Both the position numbers and the translations under genes were made by a program. Below the pieces are notes generated by a model. That model was not told where the DNA came from, ran no database searches, and saw nothing but the letters and a program-made list of their open reading frames with translations. This document shows positions 1 to 5,597 of a DNA stretch of 12,508 nucleotides, piece by piece. The stretch's first letter is position 1, and each line of letters starts with the position of its first letter. Source of the DNA: Rhodobacter sp. (GTDB lineage: Bacteria > Pseudomonadota > Alphaproteobacteria > Rhodobacterales > Rhodobacteraceae); the NCBI GenBank assembly GCA_013824045.1, contig PNND01000352.1, positions 1 through 12,508 of the forward strand, written 5' to 3'.

Positions 1-563
1 GCGTCGCGGGCGGGGCCTGCATTGGGTGTGCCCAGCGCGGCCGACAGTGCCTGCCAGACATAGGCGGCCTGAAGATCGGGTTCGGCCAGCAGATCGAGTA
101 GCAGGACCGAGCGTTCCAGCATCGCGCGCCCCTCACCCCCGGCGATCCGCGGTTCGAGATCGGCGGTGATGCGGGTGGCGATTTCAGTGCGGAGCTCGGG
201 CGTGGCGGCGGGTTCCATCTTGGTGATCAGCGTGCGGGCCGCGGGAATGCCTGCCAGCCGTGCGCGCCACGCCCAATAGAGCGATTCACGGTCATTCTGG
301 GGAACGCCGATGCCTTCGGCATAGAGAAGGGCAAGATTGAACTGCGCCTCGGCCCCGCCGGCGCGGGCGAGGGTGAGAAGGGTCTGCGCCGCCTCGGGCG
401 CGCGGCCTGCGCGCAGGTCGGCCATGGCGGAGGCCAGTGTCGGAGCAGCGGCAGCGGCAGCGACGGGTAAGGGGCTGGGGGGAACGGGCGCAGCCATGTC
501 GGGCGCGGCAAGCGCGGGAGCGGCAGCCAGCAACAAAAGGGCAAGGGGAGAGAGGCGCATCAT
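1..563 (-). CDS. Secreted Sel1-repeat protein (3' end outside window)
   Basis: The frame is open from an ATG at 563 (or the adjacent ATG at 560) to the window edge, giving 187 residues of a partial protein. Residues 1-19 form a clear Sec signal peptide: a short basic start, a Leu/Ala-rich core and an ALA cleavage motif. An Ala/Pro linker follows to about residue 45. Residues 72-106 (AEAQFNLALLYAEGIGVPQN and the Tyr-Trp-rich helix after it) are a textbook Sel1 unit of the TPR-like superfamily, and the rest is helical and probably contains degenerate repeats. Sel1 proteins are usually protein-binding scaffolds; here it would act in the periplasm or cell envelope. The start overlaps the stop of the upstream gene, so translation is probably coupled. 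Its place beside flagellar genes suggests a motility role, but that is inference. I cannot assign a gene name. Confidence 0.85.
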   Translation of the reverse strand, partial: MMRLSPLALLLLAAAPALAAPDMAAPVPPSPLPVAAAAAAPTLASAMADLRAGRAPEAAQTLLTLARAGGAEAQFNLALLYAEGIGVPQNDRESLYWAWRARLAGIPAARTLITKMEPAATPELRTEIATRITADLEPRIAGGEGRAMLERSVLLLDLLAEPDLQAAYVWQALSAALGTPNAGPARD

Positions 564-994
564 TTCGCAGCCGTCAGGATGAGTTGCAGGTAAAGCAGGC
601 GCTTGCGCGGCATGGCGCGGAAGGGGCGTTCATAGACCACGACCTGCGGGCGGCTGGTGCCTTCGGTGACGAAGTCGATCTCGATGCTGTCGGGCAGGAA
701 CACGCCGTATTCGGCCAGCGTCGCCACGGGCTGCGCGGCGAAGCGGTCGCGAAAACCGGGATCAATCCAGATACGTGCCAGCGCGCGGCCAAGGATATCG
801 GGGAGGTAGCGTTCCACCTGATCGCGGTTGCGCAGATGGGTTTCGTGGCGCACCAGCGCATAGTCACGCGGGCGGGTATCGACGATCGGGGCCGCATTGG
901 TGGCGGTGTAATGCGCCAGCGCACTGCGCAGCCGGGCGAGGCTGGGCAGGCGAGAGATGACGGGAACGAGTGCCCGGGACATCCTCTCTTTCAT
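560..994 (-). CDS. Hypothetical protein with nitrile-hydratase-alpha/NHLP-like C-terminal half
   Basis: A 144-residue protein starting at the ATG at 994, preceded by an AGGAAAGG-type ribosome site six bases upstream. No signal peptide or membrane segment is visible. Residues about 70-123 follow the pattern of nitrile hydratase alpha subunits and the related NHLP leader peptides: a helix ending in DPGFRDRF, then QPVATLAEYGVFLPDSIEI, then alternating hydrophobic strands (VVVYERP). The metal-binding Cys motif of a real nitrile hydratase is absent, and there is no Gly-Gly site with a core peptide behind it, so neither the enzyme nor a modified-peptide precursor is supported. The C-terminus is basic and helical. 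It overlaps the next gene (the Sel1 protein) at the stop codon and is divergent from the FliL-like gene. The function is unknown; the fold resemblance comes from pattern recognition only. Confidence 0.75.
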   Translation of the reverse strand: MKERMSRALVPVISRLPSLARLRSALAHYTATNAAPIVDTRPRDYALVRHETHLRNRDQVERYLPDILGRALARIWIDPGFRDRFAAQPVATLAEYGVFLPDSIEIDFVTEGTSRPQVVVYERPFRAMPRKRLLYLQLILTAAK

Positions 995-1083
995 CTGCGC
1001 GCCTTTCCTGCTGACAGTCCTGTGCCAAGGCAGGAACGGCAGGGTCGGTCAGAGTTTTAGTCGGCACTTTGTGATGAGGCTGC

Positions 1084-1100
1084 GGGGTAAGGCTTTTGCC
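1084..1100 (+). promoter_or_regulatory. Possible weak sigma-54 promoter for the FliL-like gene
   Basis: GG at 1086-1087 and GC at 1098-1099 have the exact 12-base offset of -24/-12 elements, and the downstream half reads TTTTGC. The upstream half (GGTAAG) departs from TGGCAC. The predicted start, near 1111, would leave about 42 bases before the ATG at 1153. This is weaker than the other sigma-54 sites in the window. Confidence 0.35.
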
Positions 1101-1152
1101 GGTTCTGTCGTTAAGGACTGCGTGATCCCCCTGATCGAAGGATGGTGCAGCG

Positions 1153-1641
1153 ATGGCAGAGGAAGAGGTCAGTACTTGGCCCGCGATTGCGGGGTTCAGC
1201 GTGGTGAGCGGGACGATGATCGTGGCGCTGGCCGTGCTGCTGCAGCGCGCGCCGCCCCCGATGCCCTGGGCGGAGGCAGATGCAGAGGTCGCAGCGGAGG
1301 AGACCGAGGTGCTGCCGCGGGTTTATGTGCCGCTGACCCATATGCTGACGATTGCGCTGCGCGAGAATGGGCCGCGGATGGAGGCGGGGCTTGCGCTGGC
1401 CGTGCGCGGATCGGCGGAGGATCTGCTGAAGCTGAATTCGATGGTCGAGGCGCGGATCGGGCCGATCGAGGCCGAGGTGGTGCGCGCGGCGCAGGAGGTG
1501 GTGGCGAGCAGCGCAGAGAGCAACGCGCTTCATGCGGAGCTGCCAGAGCGGCTGCGCGCGGTGATCAACCAACAGATCGGGAGCGATGATTGGCCTGCCC
1601 CGGTGGAAGAAGTGCTGATCACATCGCTGGAAGTGCGCTGA
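1153..1641 (+). CDS. FliL-like bitopic membrane protein (possible MotF)
   Basis: 162 residues. The ATG at 1153 follows a GAAGGA site (1137-1142). One membrane helix (about residues 9-30) is followed by a Pro/Glu-rich linker. The remaining domain reads like the periplasmic part of FliL: RVYVPLTHMLTIAL at the start, a repeated I-G-P-I-E-A helix, ELPERLRAVINQQI, and a closing strand VEEVLITSLEVR that parallels the FliL ending. FliL surrounds the stator and supports torque. A true FliL starts at 12319, so this is a second family member. In R. sphaeroides, MotF is described as a bitopic protein with a periplasmic C-terminus that is needed with FliL and MotB for rotation. Size and topology here fit, but I cannot confirm orthology. 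The gene is divergent from the minus-strand pair and has a weak sigma-54-like site upstream. Confidence 0.85.
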   Translation: MAEEEVSTWPAIAGFSVVSGTMIVALAVLLQRAPPPMPWAEADAEVAAEETEVLPRVYVPLTHMLTIALRENGPRMEAGLALAVRGSAEDLLKLNSMVEARIGPIEAEVVRAAQEVVASSAESNALHAELPERLRAVINQQIGSDDWPAPVEEVLITSLEVR

Positions 1642-1659
1642 GGCGGCACGCATCTTGCA
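1642..1659 (+). promoter_or_regulatory. Sigma-54 promoter for the 61-residue ORF
   Basis: The site reads CGGCACG-CATC-TTGCA, with GG at 1645-1646 and GC at 1657-1658, exactly 12 bases apart. It differs from the TGGCACG/TTGCA consensus at the first T only. It begins directly after the stop codon of the FliL-like gene. The predicted transcription start is near 1670, 26 bases before the ATG at 1696. Confidence 0.75.
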
Positions 1660-1695
1660 ATCCTGCGGTAGGACAGACAACCGCAGGAGACGAGG

Positions 1696-1881
1696 ATGAC
1701 CCCGGATCGTGAAGGCATGGACATGCAGGCGCTGCAGGGTGTGGCGATGCAGGGAATGGCAGTGGAATGCGTGGTGTTCGACCATGCAGATCGCCCCAAG
1801 CGGCGGCATCTGCTGCCTTTGGCTTCGCTGTTGAAGCCGCTGACGGGCGGGATCAGTGGTCTTGCTGCCGACGCCAGATAA
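1696..1881 (+). CDS. Small hypothetical protein, 61 residues
   Basis: Starts at the ATG at 1696 behind a strong AGGAGA site (1685-1690) five bases away, and sits 26 bases downstream of the start predicted from the sigma-54 element at 1642-1659. The first half is Met-rich (six Met in the first 22 residues) and includes AVECVVFDHADRPKRRHLL. The C-terminus carries a Leu/Pro-rich helix and a Gly-rich turn. There is no signal peptide, membrane helix or motif that I recognise. Its last 29 bases overlap the end of the convergent membrane-protein gene. The promoter and ribosome site together make it likely to be expressed with the flagellar regulon; its function is unknown. It could be a small regulator or adaptor, but nothing in the sequence proves this. 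Confidence 0.6.
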   Translation: MTPDREGMDMQALQGVAMQGMAVECVVFDHADRPKRRHLLPLASLLKPLTGGISGLAADAR

Positions 1882-2140
1882 TCATGCGATAATAGAAGGT
1901 TCCCGCGATCACCAGCGGGAACCAAAGCACCAGTTGGCGCAGGTCGGGCAGGTTTGAGAGCAGGCTGTTGGTAAGCAGCGGATCAAGCAGGCCCAGCCCC
2001 AAGAGCGGCGCGGCCGAAAGCAGAAACCAGCGGATGTTCAGACAGCGGTTGCAGGGCGCAGACGGCGCCTGCCGCCGCTGTTTGCGTTGTGGCGGCGGGT
2101 CTGTAACCGGTGCCTCTACCGTGGGTTCTGTTTGTTCCAT
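1853..2140 (-). CDS. Small two-helix membrane protein downstream of the FliS/FliT-like genes
   Basis: 95 residues if started at the ATG at 2140, eight bases after the stop of the FliT-like gene. An alternative in-frame ATG at 2167 would overlap that gene. Neither start has a strong ribosome site, so translation may be coupled. The N-terminus is acidic and Pro-rich, then basic (PPPQRKQRRQ). A PCNRCLNIR stretch with a Cys-X2-Cys pair lies just before the first membrane helix (WFLLSAAPLLGLGLLDPLL). A second helix (LVLWFPLVIAGTFYYRMII) ends in a basic tail, WRRQQDH. The topology is predicted with both ends cytoplasmic. I do not recognise the family. It is the third gene of the FliS set, and its 3' end overlaps the convergent 61-residue ORF by 29 bases. 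Confidence 0.7.
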   Translation of the reverse strand: MEQTEPTVEAPVTDPPPQRKQRRQAPSAPCNRCLNIRWFLLSAAPLLGLGLLDPLLTNSLLSNLPDLRQLVLWFPLVIAGTFYYRMIIWRRQQDH

Positions 2141-2147
2141 GACGGGT

Positions 2148-2429
2148 TCAGGCCTGACCGCCCCCATAGGCCGCGCGCATCTTGCGGGTCTGGCGCGGTT
2201 CGTTGCGGCCACGGTTGAGGACCAGCTCCAGAGCGGTGATGGCCCCGGCGACAACCGATTGGGCGTGGCGGGCGATGGCCTCTTGATGCGGCGCAAGGCT
2301 GCGGGACAGACGATCCATCGCAGTGGCGCAGAGCAGGATCTGTTCGGGATCGCCGTTGCGGATCGCGGTGTTCAGATCGGCCTCGAGCACGGCGAGTTCG
2401 ATGCGGGCGGGATCGGTCATCTGTGTCAT
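2148..2429 (-). CDS. FliT-like flagellar chaperone candidate
   Basis: 93 residues. I chose the ATG at 2429 because it overlaps the FliS stop in an ATGA arrangement; a longer frame from 2468 would lie inside fliS. The protein is all-helical and soluble, with two amphipathic stretches (ELAVLEADLNTAIRNGDPEQ and RSLAPHQEAIARHAQSVVAG) and a basic, Gly-rich tail. Its size, helix content and position directly after FliS match FliT, the chaperone for the filament cap FliD and export apparatus parts. The sequence is too divergent for certain assignment, and FlgN or an unrelated small helical protein is possible. It is translated with fliS and probably with the membrane protein after it. Confidence 0.6.
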   Translation of the reverse strand: MTQMTDPARIELAVLEADLNTAIRNGDPEQILLCATAMDRLSRSLAPHQEAIARHAQSVVAGAITALELVLNRGRNEPRQTRKMRAAYGGGQA

Positions 2430-2821
2430 GCTGCGTCCTCGGCCCGGACGGTGCCGATCTGCTGCCATGCGGACAGAAGATTAGCGACGTGATCGGCGCA
2501 TTCGGCCAATTTGGGCGAGGGTTCGCGGCGGAACGCCTCGGCCACGCGGAGGCGGCAGAATTCGTAGACGCGGAAGAGGTTGTCGGAGATCTCGCCGCCC
2601 TTCTCGAAATCCAGGCTGGATTGCAGGATGTAGATCGCGGTGAAGGCGCGGTTGACGTGCTGACTGGGATAAGTGCGGTCAGGTTCGGCGGCGGCCAGAA
2701 CGCGCAAGGAGCGTTCCAGTTCGCGCAGCGTCACAAGGATGATGGCGTGTGGGCTTTCGACGCTGAGCGCCTCGCCATTATCGGTGCGGCGGTACTGGGC
2801 GCGGGCATCGAGAAAGCTCAT
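2426..2821 (-). CDS. fliS: Flagellar export chaperone FliS
   Basis: 131 residues, the usual FliS length. The N-terminal ARAQYRRTDNGEALSVESPH is typical, including the conserved Tyr that helps cap the flagellin-binding surface. It is followed by IILVTLRELERSL, YILQSSLDFEKGGEISDNL and FRVYEFCRLRVAEAF, all standard FliS helices. FliS binds the C-terminus of flagellin in the cytoplasm, keeps it unpolymerised and hands it to the export gate. An AAAAGGA ribosome site lies upstream of the ATG at 2821. The gene overlaps the FliT-like gene by four bases. A sigma-28-like element lies about 45 bases upstream, which would fit late-class expression with flagellin. No fliC or fliD is in the window. Confidence 0.9.
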   Translation of the reverse strand: MSFLDARAQYRRTDNGEALSVESPHAIILVTLRELERSLRVLAAAEPDRTYPSQHVNRAFTAIYILQSSLDFEKGGEISDNLFRVYEFCRLRVAEAFRREPSPKLAECADHVANLLSAWQQIGTVRAEDAA

Positions 2822-2863
2822 GGCAATGGTCCTTTTGGTGGTTCAACACAAGTGGCGCGATTT

Positions 2864-2890
2864 TCATCGGCCTCGCATGTTTAAACGACG
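2864..2890 (-). promoter_or_regulatory. Possible sigma-28 (FliA) promoter for fliS
   Basis: On the minus strand the site reads CGTCGTTT-N11-GCCGATGA. The -10 half matches GCCGATAA in seven of eight bases, and the spacing of 11 is correct. The -35 half keeps only the GTTT of TAAAGTTT. The start would lie near 2857, about 36 bases before the fliS ATG. No sigma-54 element was found in this gap. Confidence 0.4.
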
Positions 2891-2933
2891 CGGGACGGGG
2901 GTTTCTTAGGGCAGAGGGCGGTTGAGAGGGGGG

Positions 2934-2975
2934 TAAAAATGCAGAAGGGCGGGCGGCATCTCTGCCCACCCGCCC
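2934..2975 (-). terminator. Rho-independent terminator after the 167-residue gene
   Basis: A hairpin spans 2947-2975. A 7-bp outer stem (GGGCGGG/CCCGCCC) encloses a 4-bp inner stem (GGCA/TGCC) with a GAGA loop on the minus strand. In the minus direction it is followed by TTCTGCATTTTT. It begins 22 bases after the stop codon at 2998 and would separate this transcript from fliS. Confidence 0.65.
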
Positions 2976-2997
2976 GCGCCTGCAGCAAGGGTATGGA

Positions 2998-3501
2998 TCA
3001 GCCGAACAGATGCGCGCGGCGGGCCGGACGGTGGCGCAGCACGGGGGCGGCGGGCTGGGCTTCCGGGGCCGGGCGAAGGCGCGAATGGGCCAGCAGGCGG
3101 GTGGCTTCGCAAAAGCTGTTGGCCAATGTCTCGGCATCGGCTTCGGTATCGAAGATCACGTCAAGCTTGAAGCTGCGCACCGCAAGCGCCGAGCGGCGGG
3201 AGACGGCGATGACAAGATCGCGGCGCAGCCAACCCAGTTGCGCCACCAGAAGGGCGATGCGGCGGACGGGCATCACCGCCGGGTCGATATCGATCACCAG
3301 CATATCGGGCGCTTCGCGCAGCAAGAGGGCAAGGTCGCACTCGCGGGCGTCGATCATCGCGATGGACTGCGAGGCAAGCGCCAGAGCCAGACGGGCGGGT
3401 TGATCGGACAGCACGGCGGCCGTGAGCGGGGCACGCGGGGAACCCGGGCGCCCTTCGGCGGTGTCGATGAGCTGCGGCAGGGTCTGGCGGATCGCAAACA
3501 T
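2998..3501 (-). CDS. Uncharacterised protein, possibly receiver-like, with sigma-54 promoter
   Basis: 167 residues from the ATG at 3501, which has an AAAGG site six bases upstream. The frame continues to an ATG at 3633, but that would include the promoter and has no ribosome site. The core (residues about 28-140) alternates hydrophobic strands and helices: TAAVLSDQPARLALAL, then APDMLVIDIDPAVMPVRRIA, then RRDLVIAVSRRSA. This resembles a receiver or flavodoxin-type fold, with IDID where a receiver would place its phospho-acceptor Asp and an AVS strand where the conserved Ser/Thr lies. The N-terminal acidic pair and the late Lys are not clear, so it may be a degenerate receiver that is not phosphorylated. 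The tail is Pro/Arg-rich (ALLAHSRLRP onward). The upstream sigma-54 element implies a flagellar or related role. No firm family assignment. Confidence 0.75.
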   Translation of the reverse strand: MFAIRQTLPQLIDTAEGRPGSPRAPLTAAVLSDQPARLALALASQSIAMIDARECDLALLLREAPDMLVIDIDPAVMPVRRIALLVAQLGWLRRDLVIAVSRRSALAVRSFKLDVIFDTEADAETLANSFCEATRLLAHSRLRPAPEAQPAAPVLRHRPARRAHLFG

Positions 3502-3611
3502 GGTAAACCTTTCTAACGAACTAAAGCGCAGAGGCGACAAGCCCAGACCGCGCCTGATCTGATGTGCCTTGAAACGACGTTTTGCACGATTGCTTGAGTG
3601 TGGGAAGACGG

Positions 3612-3628
3612 GGCAATACCGATGCCGA
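3612..3628 (-). promoter_or_regulatory. Sigma-54 promoter for the 167-residue gene
   Basis: On the minus strand the site reads CGGCAT-CGGTA-TTGCC, with GG at 3626-3625 and GC at 3614-3613, the required 12-base offset. The predicted start is near 3601, leaving a leader of about 100 bases before the ATG at 3501. The AT-rich patch at 3678-3706 lies upstream, where a bending protein or activator could bind. Confidence 0.65.
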
Positions 3629-4024
3629 CGCATAGGATTTTCGGCTGGGCAGACCTACATCCGGACGGATGGGATTCTGCTAAAATCTCAATATTTATTA
3701 ACGATTTGTGGCGCTTGCGGCGGTTTCAGGCGCGATACGGGGCTGCTGCGGTGTCCCGATGACACGGGCCTTTGGGCAGAGGTGTGATCACCTTGGCGCG
3801 GGTGGTATGGGGCGCGAGAGTGGCGTCCGTGACGGTCTGGATGGAGGCCCGACAAAGGTATGGGTCGGGGTGGTGCGAAAGTCGTGTCGGGAATTCGAGA
3901 GGCGCGTGGCAGGGGGTGTGGCCTGTCAGGAAACTTGTGTCGAACCTGTGGCAAGGCTGTGAAACGGCCGTCTAGATCGCAAGTTTAGGGCGTTTCGCAT
4001 GTTTTTTTTCGTCATTCGCCAGAG

Positions 4025-4041
4025 GTGGCACGGTTCCTGCC
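4025..4041 (+). promoter_or_regulatory. Sigma-54 promoter for the fleT-fliEFGHIJ operon
   Basis: The site reads TGGCACGGTTCCTGCC, with GG at 4027-4028 and GC at 4039-4040. It matches the TGGCACG-N4-TTGC consensus except for one T in the -12 half. The predicted start is near 4052, 32 bases before the chosen fleT ATG. In R. sphaeroides the fleT promoter is reported to use sigma-54 and FleQ. Confidence 0.8.
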
Positions 4042-4083
4042 TCTTCCCCCTCAGAATGCCGGACCAACATGCGGAGCAAGACA

Positions 4084-5220
4084 ATGGCCCTGATCCACAT
4101 CCTCGATGACGCTTTTGAAGCTGCGGCTTCGGTGGCGCAACTGCTGGCCCGCCGCCGGGTGGCGGTGGAGCGGGGGGCCAAGCCTGCGGGTGGGGTTCAG
4201 GTGCTGGTGGCATCGGTTGCGGCAGAGGCCAAGCTGGGCGGGGCCAAGGGATTGGCAGAGATGGCGCGGGGCTGCGGGGCGAAGTCGCTTGTGGTCGTGA
4301 GCGAGGGCGCGGCGGTCTTTGGCGTGACCGAGGAATTGGGCGGGCGGATGCTGCGGGTGGCGCTGCCTGCGACCGGGCAGGTCGCGCTGCGCGATGCCGG
4401 GCTGATGATGCTGGTCGATCTAATCGGCGGGCAGGTGCAGGCCATGGTGGCGGCGGATGCCGAGACCGGGCAGTTGATCGATCTGGCAGGCCGCGTGGCA
4501 CGGACGGATGTGACGGTATTCATCAACGGACCCACCGGTTCGGGCAAGGAAGTGCTGGCGCGGCAGGTGCATGCAGCAAGCCGCCGGGCCAATGCGCCCT
4601 TCGTGGCCATCAACTGCGCGGCGATCCCGGAGAACATGCTGGAGGCCATTCTGTTCGGCCATGAGAAGGGCGCCTTCACCGGCGCGTCGAATGCCAACAA
4701 GGGCATCATCCGCGCGGCCGAGGGTGGCACGCTGATGTTGGACGAAATCTCGGAAATGCCGATGGGGCTGCAATCGAAACTGCTGCGCGTGCTGCAGGAG
4801 CGGTCGCTGACGCCGATTGGTGCGCAGAAGGAAGTGCCGGTCGACATCCGCGTGATCGCGACGTCGAACCGCGACATGCCGGAAGAGGTGCGCGCACGGC
4901 GGTTCCGCGAGGATCTGTTCTATCGGCTGAACGTGTTCCCGCTGACGACGCAGGCGCTGTGCGAGCGGCCGGATGACATTCCGGTTCTGGCGGTGGCGAT
5001 GGTGCGGCGGCACACGCAGGCGGGCCACCCGCTGCCGATGCTGACGCAGGAGGCGCTGTCGGCGCTGGTGGCGCATGACTGGCCGGGCAATGTGCGCGAG
5101 TTGGAGAACGTGATCCAGCGTGCGCTGGTGATGCAGGAGGCTGGCCGGATCACGCCCGCCGATCTGCTGATCCATGCCGCGACGCCCACCGTGACGCGGC
5201 TGATGGCGCGCGCCGTCTGA
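4084..5220 (+). CDS. fleT: FleT-type sigma-54 activator lacking a DNA-binding domain
   Basis: 378 residues from the ATG at 4084, chosen because GGAG (4073-4076) lies seven bases upstream; the in-frame ATG at 4069 has no such site. Residues 1 to about 120 are a short N-terminal region unlike a standard receiver. The AAA+ domain follows: Walker A GPTGSGKE (149-156), the sigma-54-contacting GAFTGA loop (196-201), Walker B LMLDE (217-221), the arginine-finger region [15 protein letters not shown], and sensor [10 protein letters not shown] (335-342). The protein ends about 36 residues later with no Fis-type helix-turn-helix. This matches R. sphaeroides FleT, which works as a hetero-oligomer with FleQ, the DNA-binding partner, to open flagellar sigma-54 promoters. 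All ATPase motifs are intact. It is the first gene of the fliEFGHIJ operon, so the activator is made with the basal body. Confidence 0.9.
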   Translation: MALIHILDDAFEAAASVAQLLARRRVAVERGAKPAGGVQVLVASVAAEAKLGGAKGLAEMARGCGAKSLVVVSEGAAVFGVTEELGGRMLRVALPATGQVALRDAGLMMLVDLIGGQVQAMVAADAETGQLIDLAGRVARTDVTVFINGPTGSGKEVLARQVHAASRRANAPFVAINCAAIPENMLEAILFGHEKGAFTGASNANKGIIRAAEGGTLMLDEISEMPMGLQSKLLRVLQERSLTPIGAQKEVPVDIRVIATSNRDMPEEVRARRFREDLFYRLNVFPLTTQALCERPDDIPVLAVAMVRRHTQAGHPLPMLTQEALSALVAHDWPGNVRELENVIQRALVMQEAGRITPADLLIHAATPTVTRLMARAV

Positions 5221-5237
5221 TCTGCGGGGGGTGAGCG

Positions 5238-5573
5238 ATGACGGTGGGACCGGTCAACGGATTTACGCCCTTTGCGGCGGGGGTGATCCGCCCCGAAGGG
5301 CCAATGCAGGCGGGGGCGGCGACGTCACCGCTGGGCGCGAAGGACGCGGAAGGCACTGGATTTGGCGCGCGGATTTCGGGCGCGATCGACGATCTGGCCG
5401 CGGCGCAGAGCAAGGCATCGGAATCGGCCAAGGCGTTTGAACTGGGGCGCGAGACCGACCTCGCCTCGGTGATGGTGGATCAGCAGATCTCATCCCTTGG
5501 GTTCCAGTTTGCGCTGAACGTGCGGAACAAGGCGCTGGGCGCCTATCGCGACATCATGAACATGCCGGTCTGA
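5238..5573 (+). CDS. fliE: Flagellar hook-basal body protein FliE
   Basis: 111 residues, a normal FliE length. A Gly/Ala/Pro-rich variable N-terminus is followed by the conserved part: AIDDLAAAQSKASESAKAFE, then the acidic TDLASVMVDQQISSL, then FQFALNVRNKALGAYRDIMN, which ends in the usual Met-Pro-Val. FliE joins the MS ring to the proximal rod and is among the first substrates of the flagellar export gate. A purine-rich GGGGGGTGAG site precedes the ATG. It starts 17 bases after the fleT stop and is followed 24 bases later by fliF. Certain from sequence and context. Confidence 0.95.
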   Translation: MTVGPVNGFTPFAAGVIRPEGPMQAGAATSPLGAKDAEGTGFGARISGAIDDLAAAQSKASESAKAFELGRETDLASVMVDQQISSLGFQFALNVRNKALGAYRDIMNMPV

Positions 5574-5597
5574 GACCGGGCGAAGGACTGACAGAGA

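Larger units (their letters stand above)
3502..4083. other. Regulatory region without a gene between the 167-residue gene and fleT
   Basis: About 580 bases with no convincing coding sequence. It holds two outward-facing sigma-54 promoters (minus strand at 3612-3628, plus strand at 4025-4041). It also holds an AT-rich patch (about 3678-3706), an interrupted palindrome AGGTG-TGAT-CACCT near 3779-3792, an inverted repeat GAAACG/CGTTTC with 24 bases between its arms (3961-3966 and 3991-3996), and a run of eight T at 4002-4009. Upstream enhancer or IHF sites would be expected here for sigma-54 promoters, but I cannot name them from the sequence. Confidence 0.6.

Noticed and set aside
560..994. Modified-peptide (RiPP) precursor or active nitrile hydratase
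   Set aside because: No Gly-Gly cleavage site with core peptide, no Cys-rich metal motif, and no modification enzyme or beta subunit gene nearby.
1013..1027. TGGCAC on the minus strand upstream of the 144-residue gene, as a sigma-54 promoter
   Set aside because: The -12 half reads TGTC instead of TTGC, and the start would fall only a few bases before the ATG, leaving no room for the ribosome site.
437..1060. Plus-strand open frame of 207 codons across the first two minus-strand genes
   Set aside because: The minus-strand frames give a signal peptide plus Sel1 motif and a coherent second protein; the plus frame gives Arg/Gly/Gln-rich sequence without features.
3569..3975. Short open frames in the gap upstream of fleT
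   Set aside because: No ribosome sites or protein-like composition, and they overlap the promoters of the flanking genes.
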